A DNA stretch of 26,053 bases. Origin: a virus. Location: IMG/VR virus record IMGVR_UViG_3300005527_000258, positions 1 through 26,053 of that record, one strand, 5' to 3'. Numbering within the stretch: position 1 is the first letter of the stretch; each line of letters starts with the position of its first letter. The notes beneath the pieces are model-generated. The model had not been told where the DNA came from, did no database searches, and saw only the letters and a program-made list of their open reading frames with translations. Shown piece after piece: positions 4,506-11,653 of this stretch. Made by a program: the position numbers and the translations under genes.

Positions 4506-4877
4506 ATGAGATTCAAAGAGTTTCTTACTGAATCAAAAAAGGTTCAAGTTAAAGATTTTATGAATTTTGTCAAGGATGAACTTGGGTTATCTACTTTACC
4601 AAAAGTTATTGTAATAGATGATCCCAAGTTCTCAATTGACAATAAAACTTTTGGTTGTTTTAATCTTGGCACGGACGAGATTAAAATTCAGACTGCACAA
4701 AGACATCCATTAGATGTTTATAGAACTCTTGCGCATGAACTTGTACATTATCATCAAAAACAAAGTGGAAAAGAAATGAGCGGAGAAACTGGAAGTGAAT
4801 GCGAAAATGAAGCAAATTCTAGAGCCGGAGAGATTTTAAGGAAGTACACGAAAACTATTATCAATCACGGTTATTAA
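4506..4877 (+). CDS. HExxH zinc metallopeptidase-like protein (123 aa)
   Basis: The segment RTLAHELVHYHQ (His77, Glu78, His81) is a classic zincin active site. The downstream ECENEANSRAGEIL helix offers Glu100 or Glu102 as the third zinc ligand, as in gluzincins. The N-terminal part (VIVIDDPKF, then FGCFN and EIKIQT) is a beta-sheet segment usual before the HExxH helix in minimal metallopeptidase domains. The start MRFKEFLTE resembles the first residues of several cyanophage virion proteins. A protein-processing role in the virion or host is possible; the substrate is unknown. It follows a late-type promoter. Confidence 0.75.
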   Translation: MRFKEFLTESKKVQVKDFMNFVKDELGLSTLPKVIVIDDPKFSIDNKTFGCFNLGTDEIKIQTAQRHPLDVYRTLAHELVHYHQKQSGKEMSGETGSECENEANSRAGEILRKYTKTIINHGY

Positions 4878-4894
4878 GATTTCGTGACATATGA

Positions 4895-4922
4895 TTGACA
4901 CTGAGAATTTACCAATTATAAT
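4895..4922 (+). promoter_or_regulatory. sigma-70-like promoter
   Basis: TTGACA (4895-4900), 16-bp spacer, TATAAT (4917-4922), ahead of the two small genes at 4946 and 5101. Confidence 0.75.
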
Positions 4923-4945
4923 TAGTGATAATATGATATATTCTA

Positions 4946-5104
4946 ATGGACCAACGGACATACGAAAATTGGTTAAAAATAAAAGCCACATTCGAAGCTT
5001 CTGGTAATACGGATAATATGTTTTATAAAAGAGCCGTGGAAATATCAAAAACAAGAAAAGATCCACTAGAAAAATTTCTTGGAGGAGAAGGCAAATATAA
5101 GTGA
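4946..5104 (+). CDS. small hypothetical protein (52 aa)
   Basis: The frame from ATG 4946 reads MDQRTYENWLKIKATFEA and then SGNTDNMFYKRAVEIS, and ends EKFLGGEGKYK. It lies directly behind a consensus promoter, and the next gene starts with GTGA on its stop codon, so this is a real two-gene unit. The protein is likely helical. A similar short protein with a NMFYKRA-type segment seems to recur in T4-like cyanophages from memory; no function is known to me. Confidence 0.65.
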   Translation: MDQRTYENWLKIKATFEASGNTDNMFYKRAVEISKTRKDPLEKFLGGEGKYK

Positions 5105-5223
5105 TTGAATTAACAGAAGAAGATATAGAAAAATTGCAACAGAGAGTTCTACAGCAAAAAATGATTGAACTCTTTGAAGAACCATGTACTTATGAAGACG
5201 AAAAAGAAGAATGGGACATCTGA
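5101..5223 (+). CDS. very small acidic protein (40 aa)
   Basis: GTG at 5101 overlaps the stop codon of the preceding gene (GTGA), typical of coupled translation, and GGAGGAG lies about 13 bases upstream. The protein (start MIELTEEDIEKLQ, end DEKEEWDI) is almost wholly charged and probably one long helix. No family is recognised. Short acidic early proteins of this kind in T4-like phages often bind host proteins; this is only a family-level expectation. Confidence 0.55.
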   Translation: MIELTEEDIEKLQQRVLQQKMIELFEEPCTYEDEKEEWDI

Positions 5224-5273
5224 TTGGAACACTATTAAACAATAGTCTATTTTTAGGGACTCTCTGTTTTCTC

Positions 5274-5302
5274 TTGACAATGGTTCCTATCTTTGGTATT
5301 AT
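5274..5302 (+). promoter_or_regulatory. promoter of tRNA-Pro
   Basis: TTGACA (5274-5279), 17 bp, TATTAT (5297-5302), 35 bp before the tRNA. An AATAAATA late-like motif (5319-5326) lies between. Confidence 0.7.
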
Positions 5303-5336
5303 GGTCATACACTCAAATAATAAATAGCTTAAATTC

Positions 5337-5412
5337 CCGGATATCGCCTAACTTGGTCATGGCACCTGCTTTGGGAGCAGGAATAATCTCAGTTCAAATC
5401 TGAGTATCCGGA
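5337..5412 (+). tRNA. tRNA-Pro (anticodon UGG)
   Basis: Acceptor CCGGATA/TATCCGG, anticodon stem CCTGC/GCAGG with loop TTTGGGA (TGG), T stem CTCAG/CTGAG with loop TTCAAAT. No encoded CCA. A hairpin ATTAGG/CCTAAT (5412-5432) follows at once. Confidence 0.9.
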
Positions 5413-5456
5413 TTAGGAATTTGTTACCTAATCTGTGTAAATTTAATTTCATAAAA

Positions 5457-5669
5457 ATGGCAGAACTTCAATCATTTACAGTAGAAGAATTTCAATCTGA
5501 TTTTGACTATTTGATGGAAAGAGTAGAAAATGGTGAATCATTAATTATAACAAGTGAGCATGGAAATGCAATTATGGTTCCATATAATGAAATGGTAGAA
5601 GTATTTGGTGGAACTTGTTCTGATGACGATCTTATCAGAATTCATACCGATCATGAAGAAGGAAGCTGA
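5457..5669 (+). CDS. Phd/YefM-type antitoxin-like protein (70 aa)
   Basis: The protein starts MAELQSFTVEEFQSDFDYLM and continues with VENGESLIITSEHGNAIMVPYNEM, the pattern of the Phd/YefM antitoxin N-terminal DNA-binding and dimer domain (beta strand, helix, then the conserved ENGE...V/I..G..AVLV/MVP block). Usual antitoxins are 70-90 aa, so it is near full length, with a short acidic C-terminus. No toxin gene (RelE/YoeB/Doc) is adjacent: the next gene is a dioxygenase. As an orphan it could neutralise host toxins used in defence. ATG 5457 is preferred to the upstream in-frame ATG at 5421. Confidence 0.75.
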   Translation: MAELQSFTVEEFQSDFDYLMERVENGESLIITSEHGNAIMVPYNEMVEVFGGTCSDDDLIRIHTDHEEGS

Positions 5670-5685
5670 TATTTAATATATTTTT

Positions 5686-6264
5686 ATGACATATTACGAC
5701 AAAGAAGCATCATCTTATGTTTATTATTCGGAGGTAATACCATCGGAATTGATTGACATGATGATAAAAGAAATAAAAATCATTGACCCAGATTCTTTTT
5801 TGGTTGGCACCACAGCAAACGAAGAAGAAGATTCCCCCAATTTGAAAAATATCAGAGATTCCACTATATACTGGCTACAGGACGATCATTGGATATGCTC
5901 CATGTTCCGTCATTATTTCGAAAAAGCTAATAGAGAATGTTGGGAATATGATTTGGCGGGAATAGAGTCAATACAAGTTAGTAAATATGATCAAAATGGG
6001 CACTATAATTGGCATTGTGATTATGGTCTAGATGACTCAGCATATACTAGAAAATTGTCTGCTTCTCTACTCATTTCAGATGAATCCGAATATGATGGCG
6101 GAGAATTGCAATTAATTGATTATCATGCAAACATTACTTCAATTTCTAGAACTAAAGGATCTATAACGATTTTCGATTCTAGGCTTCCACATAGAGTTTC
6201 AAAGGTATTAAGTGGGACTAGATTATCGTTAGTTACTTGGATGCGTGGCCCAAAACTTAGATAA
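5686..6264 (+). CDS. 2-oxoglutarate/Fe(II) dioxygenase, PKHD-type hydroxylase
   Basis: The double-stranded beta-helix signature is clear: NWHCDYG (His110, Asp112), LLISDESEYDGGELQL, then LPHRVS (His169) and Arg179 in GTRLSL for 2-oxoglutarate. At 192 aa it matches the PKHD/prolyl-4-hydroxylase-like proteins that are frequent in T4-like cyanophages. The enzyme uses O2 and 2-oxoglutarate to hydroxylate a side chain; the target, a protein or a nucleotide, is unknown. It starts 16 bp after the antitoxin-like gene and is likely co-transcribed with it. Confidence 0.88.
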   Translation: MTYYDKEASSYVYYSEVIPSELIDMMIKEIKIIDPDSFLVGTTANEEEDSPNLKNIRDSTIYWLQDDHWICSMFRHYFEKANRECWEYDLAGIESIQVSKYDQNGHYNWHCDYGLDDSAYTRKLSASLLISDESEYDGGELQLIDYHANITSISRTKGSITIFDSRLPHRVSKVLSGTRLSLVTWMRGPKLR

Positions 6265-6287
6265 GAAAATTTTATTCTTGGTGCCCC

Positions 6288-6316
6288 TTGACATCTCACC
6301 AATTCTCTCTTATAAT
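6288..6316 (+). promoter_or_regulatory. perfect-consensus sigma-70 promoter
   Basis: TTGACA (6288-6293), 17 bp, TATAAT (6311-6316), 22 bp ahead of the ATG at 6339. Confidence 0.85.
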
Positions 6317-6338
6317 AGGAACGAATCAAATTCAACCA

Positions 6339-6563
6339 ATGTCTAATCATCCTTTCAATTCAAAGTTTCGCAAATCAATTTATACTCTTACTCGTGCCGC
6401 AAACCGAGAAATTGATCTAGAATATGATCAACCAAAACTCTTCAAAAAGGTTAAAAAATTTTATGAAGAGCAAGGAATTCAGTTTTATCAGGAATCGGAA
6501 GCTGATTATGAGTTAATTTTGAGCCTTCTTTGTGAAGATCTTCAAGTCGATGTTCCTGCATAG
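6339..6563 (+). CDS. small hypothetical protein (74 aa)
   Basis: The ATG at 6339 follows a perfect promoter with a short leader. The in-frame extension to 6288 would start inside the -35 box and is rejected. The protein (MSNHPFNSKFRKSIYTLTRA start) is rich in charged and aromatic residues and probably helical, with an acidic end (LLCEDLQVDVPA). No domain is recognised. Its isolated promoter suggests an early role. Confidence 0.6.
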   Translation: MSNHPFNSKFRKSIYTLTRAANREIDLEYDQPKLFKKVKKFYEEQGIQFYQESEADYELILSLLCEDLQVDVPA

Positions 6564-6614
6564 TAAATAGTCTCGGAATGACTTAAAACTTGCCCTGGTC
6601 GGAGTGCTTCCCTT

Positions 6615-6848
6615 ATGTCTAAAACTAGTGTTCTTAGGTACCTTGGAAATCTTTTTCTCATTATTGGTTATCAAATTATGTTATGGGGGGATTTCAAAAG
6701 TGGTCTATTATTGAAGTTTATTGGGGGACTACTTATTGTTCCTTTTGTGATTAAATTTAGATTATGGGATATGTTGTTATTATGCGTTTTCTTTAGTATG
6801 ATCGAATTGAGTAAATTAGCACAACTTTTCTTAGTTTCTCAAAACTAA
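6615..6848 (+). CDS. small membrane protein (77 aa)
   Basis: It is mostly hydrophobic. Likely membrane segments are residues 8-24 (YLGNLFLIIGYQIMLWG), about 29-46 (GLLLKFIGGLLIVPFVIK) and about 50-74 (LWDMLLLCVFFSMIELSKLAQLF). No charged catalytic residues. Similar short three-helix proteins recur in cyanophages, but I know no function. A holin-like role is possible, although it lies away from the lysis genes and near early promoters. Its stop abuts the next small frame. Confidence 0.65.
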   Translation: MSKTSVLRYLGNLFLIIGYQIMLWGDFKSGLLLKFIGGLLIVPFVIKFRLWDMLLLCVFFSMIELSKLAQLFLVSQN

Positions 6849-6863
6849 GTGGTGGAGCCAATT

Positions 6864-6986
6864 GTGACCCAAAATTGTCCTCGTCGTATGGACATTAAAT
6901 ATGACGACTGGTGCGGATGTGGAGGTTACTCCCGCCTGGTTTCCAATTTCCAGTTAAAGAATTGGTGGCGTGCATGGCAGACCTGA
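6864..6986 (+). CDS. tiny cysteine-containing protein (40 aa)
   Basis: GTG 6864 has GGAG six bases upstream. The frame reads MTQNCPRRMDIKYDDWCGCG and then GYSRLVSNFQLKNWWRAWQT. The frame is open back to the preceding stop, so GTG 6849 is an alternative start. Three cysteines and four tryptophans in so short a peptide are unlikely by chance and hint at a metal-binding or structured peptide. It is followed closely by a terminator. Confidence 0.5.
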   Translation: MTQNCPRRMDIKYDDWCGCGGYSRLVSNFQLKNWWRAWQT

Positions 6987-6988
6987 TG

Positions 6989-7016
6989 GAGGAGTTGACA
7001 ACAACTCCTCTTTTTT
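6989..7016 (+). terminator. terminator that contains the next promoter's -35 box
   Basis: Perfect 9-bp arms GAGGAGTTG (6989-6997) and CAACTCCTC (7002-7010), loop ACAA, then six T. TTGACA (6995-7000) is formed by the end of the left arm and the loop. Confidence 0.85.
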
Positions 7017-7024
7017 GGTATAAT
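6995..7024 (+). promoter_or_regulatory. promoter of the glycan operon
   Basis: TTGACA (6995-7000), 18-bp spacer holding the right arm and T-run of the terminator, TATAAT (7019-7024). It lies 27 bp before the first glycan gene. Confidence 0.75.
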
Positions 7025-7050
7025 GCGTATGAATCGGTGATTACTGCCAT

Positions 7051-7875
7051 ATGAATTTGCACTTAACTTATTTTGGGGATAATAATTTTTCTATAGGAAA
7101 GAAGAGAATTGAAAACCAAGCAAAAAATTTTGGAATATTTAAGTCAATACTTGAATATGGGGAGGATGACTTAGAGAACAACTCTTTTTGGGACAACCAT
7201 ATAAAACCAATGATGTCTCTTCGTTCTGGATTGAACCAGAGATACTATGGCTATTATGCATGTAAACCCTATTTTGTTTTGGAGGCTCTAAAAAGTATCC
7301 CAGAAAATGATATTCTATTGTATGTTGATTCTGGTTGTGAATTGAATAAAAATGGATTGGTGAAATTGAATCAGTATTATGATGAATGCATTGATACTGA
7401 AGGAGTGTTTTTTACTTTGGATTTACCCGAAATTCAATGGACAAAAATGGATACTTATTGTCATATTATGGGAGATGACGATGGACATTTTATGACAAAA
7501 CAAATAATTTCTGGGATTTTCTTTTTGAAAAATACTCAAATGGTTCGAGATTTAGTTGAAAAATGGATGTCGATTTGTGTCAAAGATGATGGGAGATATC
7601 TAGATGATAGTCCATCGAAATTGACAAATAATGAGATTTTCAGAGAACATAGACACGATCAATCGATCCTCTCCCTTTTATTGAAAATTAAGTCTGAAGA
7701 ACATGATTTTACTTTCCATGAGGATGATACTTATGAAACTATTTGGAATGCTGCTGGGATGAGTGGAGTTCCAGTTGGACCAGAACAAGCTAGGATTTGG
7801 AATAATTATGGAAAAGAGTATCCAATCTGGGCAACTCGAAATGGACAAGTCGATTTTACAAATTGTGCAGTATGA
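7051..7875 (+). CDS. glycosyltransferase-like protein (GT-A type)
   Basis: First gene of the polysaccharide operon, 274 aa. The segment YYGYYACKPYFVLEAL followed by DILLYVDSGCELN has the layout of GT-A sugar transferases (DxD-like Asp-Ser-Gly at the end of a beta strand), and HRHDQSILSLL resembles the late DQ motif of GT8/GT32-like families. It would transfer a nucleotide sugar onto a surface glycan. The exact family is not recognised. It overlaps the next gene by 4 bp (ATGA). A capsular glycan-type transferase is the most likely reading. Confidence 0.6.
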   Translation: MNLHLTYFGDNNFSIGKKRIENQAKNFGIFKSILEYGEDDLENNSFWDNHIKPMMSLRSGLNQRYYGYYACKPYFVLEALKSIPENDILLYVDSGCELNKNGLVKLNQYYDECIDTEGVFFTLDLPEIQWTKMDTYCHIMGDDDGHFMTKQIISGIFFLKNTQMVRDLVEKWMSICVKDDGRYLDDSPSKLTNNEIFREHRHDQSILSLLLKIKSEEHDFTFHEDDTYETIWNAAGMSGVPVGPEQARIWNNYGKEYPIWATRNGQVDFTNCAV

Positions 7876-8213
7876 TAGAAAGAATACATAAACCTTGGGG
7901 TTGGCATGAAAATCTAAAAGATGACGATGGATATAAAGTTAAGAGGCTATATATTCAGCCGACTCAAAAAATATCCTTACAATATCATAAACAAAGAGAT
8001 GAACATTGGGTTGTGGTATGCGGTAGTGGCAAATTGGAATTAAATGAAGAAACTACAAATGTAAAAGTTGGAGATTATATTTTTGTTCCAATTTTATCCA
8101 AACATCGTATTACTGGAGGGAATAATGGTATAATAATTATAGAAGTTCAACTTGGAGAAAAATGCATTGAAGAAGACATTGTTAGAATTGAAGATTCTTA
8201 TGGGAGGATTTGA
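7872..8213 (+). CDS. mannose-6-phosphate isomerase, type II cupin domain
   Basis: The 113-aa protein is the stand-alone cupin of type II phosphomannose isomerases: KPWGWHENL, GYKVKRLYI, ISLQYHKQRDEHWVVV (His39, Glu44), GDYIFVP, KHRI (His78), EVQLGE and a final EDSYGRI. In two-domain enzymes (ManC/AlgA) this domain follows a GDP-mannose pyrophosphorylase, which is absent here. It would convert fructose-6-phosphate to mannose-6-phosphate and feed the GDP-mannose used by the next genes; phosphomannomutase and pyrophosphorylase must come from the host or elsewhere on the genome. ATG 7872 overlaps the previous stop (ATGA). Confidence 0.85.
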   Translation: MIERIHKPWGWHENLKDDDGYKVKRLYIQPTQKISLQYHKQRDEHWVVVCGSGKLELNEETTNVKVGDYIFVPILSKHRITGGNNGIIIIEVQLGEKCIEEDIVRIEDSYGRI

Positions 8214-8216
8214 TCT

Positions 8217-9218
8217 GTGAAAAAAGCTTTAATTTCTGGAGCGTCGGGCCAAGATGGATCATATCTTGCCGAACTATTATTAGAAAAAGGTTATGAAGTA
8301 CATGGTATAATTCGACGATCATCTCTTATTAATACTGCTCGCATCGATCACATCTATGATTCTATTAATCTTCATTATGGAGATTTAACTGATTCTACTA
8401 ATCTTATTAGTATTATACAAAAAGTTCAACCAGATGAAATTTATAATCTTGGTGCTCAAAGCCATGTAAAAGTTTCTTTTGAGACGCCAGAATACACTGG
8501 ACAAGTCGATGCCTTGGGAACACTCCGCATTCTAGAAGCAGTGCGTCTTTTGGGCATGGAGAAGAAAACTAAAATTTATCAGGCATCTACATCCGAACTT
8601 TATGGTTTGGTACAAGAGATACCACAGAGAGAAACTACACCTTTTTATCCTCGTTCGCCTTATGGAGTAGCAAAACTTTATGGATATTGGATCGTCAAAA
8701 ATTACAGAGAATCATATGGACTACATGCAAGTTCTGGAATTCTTTTCAATCACGAATCCCCTAGAAGAGGAGAAACTTTTGTCACAAGAAAAATCACTCG
8801 CGGATTATCACGCATTTCAACTGGAAAACAAGATATACTATATCTCGGGAATTTAAACTCAAAACGAGATTGGGGACATGCCGCTGACTTTGTGAGAGCA
8901 ATGTGGATGATGTTACAACAAAACGAACCTGATGATTATGTGATTGCAACCGGCGAACAATATTCTGTTAGGGAATTTGTAGAAAAATCAGCACCTTATT
9001 TTGGGATGAAAATTGCATGGATGGGAGAAGGTCTAGAAGAAGTTGGATATGATACAATTAGTGGTAACCAAGTCATTGCAGTCAATCCTAAATATTTTCG
9101 ACCTGCAGAAGTGGAAACTCTTTTGGGTGATGCCACAAAAGCTAAACAAAAACTTGGTTGGGAACCAAAAATTTCTTTTGATGAACTAGTTGAGGACATG
9201 TGTAAAAATGAACTTTGA
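8217..9218 (+). CDS. gmd: GDP-mannose 4,6-dehydratase
   Basis: Full-length (333 aa) extended short-chain dehydrogenase. NADP-binding GASGQDGSY (residues 8-16) is diagnostic of Gmd, the catalytic STSELYG gives Thr125 and Glu127, and SPYGVAK supplies Tyr149 and Lys153. It converts GDP-D-mannose to GDP-4-keto-6-deoxy-mannose, the branch point for GDP-fucose, GDP-colitose, GDP-perosamine and GDP-rhamnose. GTG start, three bases after the isomerase stop; GGGAGGA lies about 12 bases upstream. The next gene overlaps by 11 bp. Confidence 0.95.
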   Translation: MKKALISGASGQDGSYLAELLLEKGYEVHGIIRRSSLINTARIDHIYDSINLHYGDLTDSTNLISIIQKVQPDEIYNLGAQSHVKVSFETPEYTGQVDALGTLRILEAVRLLGMEKKTKIYQASTSELYGLVQEIPQRETTPFYPRSPYGVAKLYGYWIVKNYRESYGLHASSGILFNHESPRRGETFVTRKITRGLSRISTGKQDILYLGNLNSKRDWGHAADFVRAMWMMLQQNEPDDYVIATGEQYSVREFVEKSAPYFGMKIAWMGEGLEEVGYDTISGNQVIAVNPKYFRPAEVETLLGDATKAKQKLGWEPKISFDELVEDMCKNEL

Positions 9219-10152
9219 ATCTAAGATTTTTATTGCAGGGCATAGGGGACTTGTTGGTTCTGCAATTTCTAGACATCTGACATCTAATGGATATACTAAT
9301 CTTTTGTCTCGCTCCAGAGCACAATTAGATCTAAGAATTCAGAAAGATGTTAATGAATTTTTTGCTGAGGAAAGACCTGAGTATGTTTTTCTTGGCGCAG
9401 CAAAAGTAGGGGGCATTGGATACAATAAAGCAATTCCCGCTGATTTTATTCGTGAAAATTTGCAGATTCAAACAAATGTAATTGATGCAGCGTATCGTAA
9501 TGGATGTAAGAAGTTGCTCTTCTTAGGATCTGCTTGTATCTATCCAAAACATGCTCCAGTGCCAATCAAAGAAGAGTATTTGATGACTGGACCACTTGAA
9601 GAAACAAATATTTCTTATTCTCTGGCAAAAATTGCTGGATACATGATGTGTAAAAAATACACTGAGCAGTATGGATTTCCGACTGTATCAGTAATGCCTA
9701 ATAATCTTTATGGGATTAATGATAATTTTATCCTTGAGCAGTGTCATGTAATCCCAAGTTTTATTAATAAGTTTGTTTCCGCAAAAGATTCTGGAGTTGA
9801 AAGTGTAGTTTGTTTTGGTGATGGTAGCCCAACTAGAGAATTTCTTTTCTCTGATGATCTTGCAGATGGCCTTGTTTTTCTGATGAATAACTACGAAGAT
9901 CCAGAAATTATTAATATTGGTCCTGAAAGAGAAGTAAGCATCAAAGAACTTTCTGAGGTTGTTTCTAATCTTGTTGGATATGATGGTAAGTTAATTTGGG
10001 ATACTAGTAAACCAAATGGCACTCCACGCAGAGCACTTGATACTTCAAAGATGAGTTCTTTGGGATGGAAAGCAAAAACTTCTCTTGAAGATGGTCTGAA
10101 AATTACTATTGATTGGTTCCTAAAAAATAGGAGTAACTATGTCAGACTATAA
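9208..10152 (+). CDS. GDP-L-fucose synthase or GDP-L-colitose synthase
   Basis: A 314-aa epimerase/reductase of the GMER family: [10 protein letters not shown] nucleotide loop (11-20), GSACIYP (Ser108, Cys110), and YSLAK with Tyr137 and Lys141, the positions of the E. coli GDP-fucose synthase catalytic residues. Fcl makes GDP-L-fucose from the Gmd product, and ColC, its homologue, makes GDP-L-colitose from the product of ColD. The next gene looks like ColD, so ColC activity is plausible; sequence alone does not separate the two. ATG 9208 overlaps the gmd end by 11 bp; the longer TTG start at 9190 is less likely. Confidence 0.88.
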   Translation: MNFESKIFIAGHRGLVGSAISRHLTSNGYTNLLSRSRAQLDLRIQKDVNEFFAEERPEYVFLGAAKVGGIGYNKAIPADFIRENLQIQTNVIDAAYRNGCKKLLFLGSACIYPKHAPVPIKEEYLMTGPLEETNISYSLAKIAGYMMCKKYTEQYGFPTVSVMPNNLYGINDNFILEQCHVIPSFINKFVSAKDSGVESVVCFGDGSPTREFLFSDDLADGLVFLMNNYEDPEIINIGPEREVSIKELSEVVSNLVGYDGKLIWDTSKPNGTPRRALDTSKMSSLGWKAKTSLEDGLKITIDWFLKNRSNYVRL

Positions 10153-11311
10153 GTGGCCTCTTATGAAAAACTCCATCTCTTTATGGGATAGAGTTCAACT
10201 TGCTAAGTTCGTTTTAACTTCCGATAAGTTTACTCAGGGAGAAAATGTTGAGAGGTTTGAGAAAGAGTGGTCAAAATGGTTAGGATGTAAGTATTCTTTA
10301 TTTGTAACTTCTGGAAGCACGGCAAACTTTTTGTTAGTTTCTTCTATCATAGAAAAGTATGGATTAGAAAAAGGTGATAAAGTATTAGTCCCATCTTGCA
10401 CTTGGGTTACAAATATTAATCCAATCATTCAATTGGGACTTACTCCAATTTTTTGTGATGTAAATCTTGAAAATTATAGTTTTGATTTGGACAACTTAAA
10501 AATTATTTCTGAGTTGCATCAAGACATTAAAATGGTATTTGTGACTCATCTATTGGGAATTCCTGCTGAAATTGAAGAGTATCGTAAAATATTCCCTAAT
10601 GCTTTGTTTATTGATGATGTTTGCGAATCTCATGGATGTCTTGATAAGAGTGAAAATAAGATAGGTAAAAATAGTCTTGGTGCCACCTTTAGTTTTTACT
10701 TTGGGCATCATATGTCAACCGTAGAGGGTGGTATGATTTCTACAGATAGTTGGGAATTATATGACTTGATGAAAATGAAAAGGTCTCATGGACTTGCTAG
10801 AGTATCCGACCAGTTTAAGTACTATCAGAATCAAAATCTAGAAATAGAAAAATCTTTTCTATTTGTAAGTGATGGATATAACTTTAGGAACACTGAGTTT
10901 GGTGCAGTGTTAGGATTATCTCAACTCAAAAGATTGGATAAGTTCATCGAAAATAGAGACAAGACATATACTAGGTTTGTAGAAATTATGTCTGCTCCAA
11001 AAAATAAAGACAATTTTTACCCAGTGGTGTATAATGAAGGAAACAGTTGTTTCTGCTTTCCTTTTATTTGTAGAACAAAAGAAATTAAATCTAAACTTAT
11101 TTCATTGTTGGATAAGTATAAAATTGAATATAGACCTGTGGTTGGTGGAAATCTTTTGAGACAACCTTATCTTAAAAATTATTCCATCAGTGGAAAGACT
11201 GAAAATTTAAATGTAGATATCATCCATGAAAATGGGATCTACATCGGAAATAATCAATTTGTCTCTAATAGAGACATGGATTTACTGGAAATTATTTTGG
11301 GAGAATTATGA
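10139..11311 (+). CDS. colD: GDP-4-keto-6-deoxymannose 3-dehydratase (ColD-like)
   Basis: DegT/DnrJ/EryC1/StrS fold, 390 aa: TSGSTANFL phosphate-binding loop, FIDDVCESHG, FSFYFGHHMSTVEGGM and MKRSHGLAR. In ordinary family members the fifth residue after the Ser of SFxxxK is the PLP-bound Lys. Here it is His190, the replacement known from ColD, which dehydrates at C3 instead of transaminating. PerA (perosamine) keeps Lys, so this is not a perosamine enzyme. Placed after gmd and a Fcl/ColC-like gene, it suggests GDP-L-colitose synthesis. AGGAG precedes the ATG by 5 bases; overlap with the upstream gene is 14 bp. Confidence 0.85.
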   Translation: MSDYKWPLMKNSISLWDRVQLAKFVLTSDKFTQGENVERFEKEWSKWLGCKYSLFVTSGSTANFLLVSSIIEKYGLEKGDKVLVPSCTWVTNINPIIQLGLTPIFCDVNLENYSFDLDNLKIISELHQDIKMVFVTHLLGIPAEIEEYRKIFPNALFIDDVCESHGCLDKSENKIGKNSLGATFSFYFGHHMSTVEGGMISTDSWELYDLMKMKRSHGLARVSDQFKYYQNQNLEIEKSFLFVSDGYNFRNTEFGAVLGLSQLKRLDKFIENRDKTYTRFVEIMSAPKNKDNFYPVVYNEGNSCFCFPFICRTKEIKSKLISLLDKYKIEYRPVVGGNLLRQPYLKNYSISGKTENLNVDIIHENGIYIGNNQFVSNRDMDLLEIILGEL

Positions 11312-11652
11312 GCAAGTTGGGCGACTTAATCGATGAATGTATTAAAGAAACTATTGATGGAGTACTTTCGCATAAAGAACTTCCAGATGTGGAATATATT
11401 GAAACTGACAATCTTGGAGAAGTGATTGAAAAACTTTCAATTCTTCACACTCGTATGTGGATGCTGGAAGATGCAATTCAAGAGGCAAAAACTGACACGG
11501 AAATTGCCGAATTGAAGCGTAAGATTGATATTTGCTTTAAAGTAAAGCGTCCTCGTCTTGTGCAAGCAGTTAATCTTCTTGTGGATAATGCTATCGCAAC
11601 GGGAAGAACTCTCCGTGAGGACTCTGTAAAACTATATAAGGGAGTTGAGTGA
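11308..11652 (+). CDS. conserved-looking helical protein in glycan operon (114 aa)
   Basis: It starts on the previous stop (ATGA). Residues 37-95 are strongly helical, with LSILHTRMWMLEDAIQEA and IDICFKVKRPRLVQAVNLL the most distinctive stretches. I recall similar small proteins in polysaccharide gene clusters but know no function. Conserved Cys, Trp and basic residues could bind a nucleotide sugar or a partner transferase; this is speculation. The tight coupling with colD and the next gene shows it belongs to the operon. Confidence 0.65.
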   Translation: MSKLGDLIDECIKETIDGVLSHKELPDVEYIETDNLGEVIEKLSILHTRMWMLEDAIQEAKTDTEIAELKRKIDICFKVKRPRLVQAVNLLVDNAIATGRTLREDSVKLYKGVE

Positions 11653-11653
11653 T

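Noticed and set aside
4178-4516. 112-aa leftward frame
   Set aside because: It is antisense to the zinc-ribbon gene, which has a late promoter and sensible motifs.
5066-5308. 80-aa leftward frame
   Set aside because: It covers the promoter of tRNA-Pro and the coupled small genes on the other strand; hydrophobic shadow of acidic coding.
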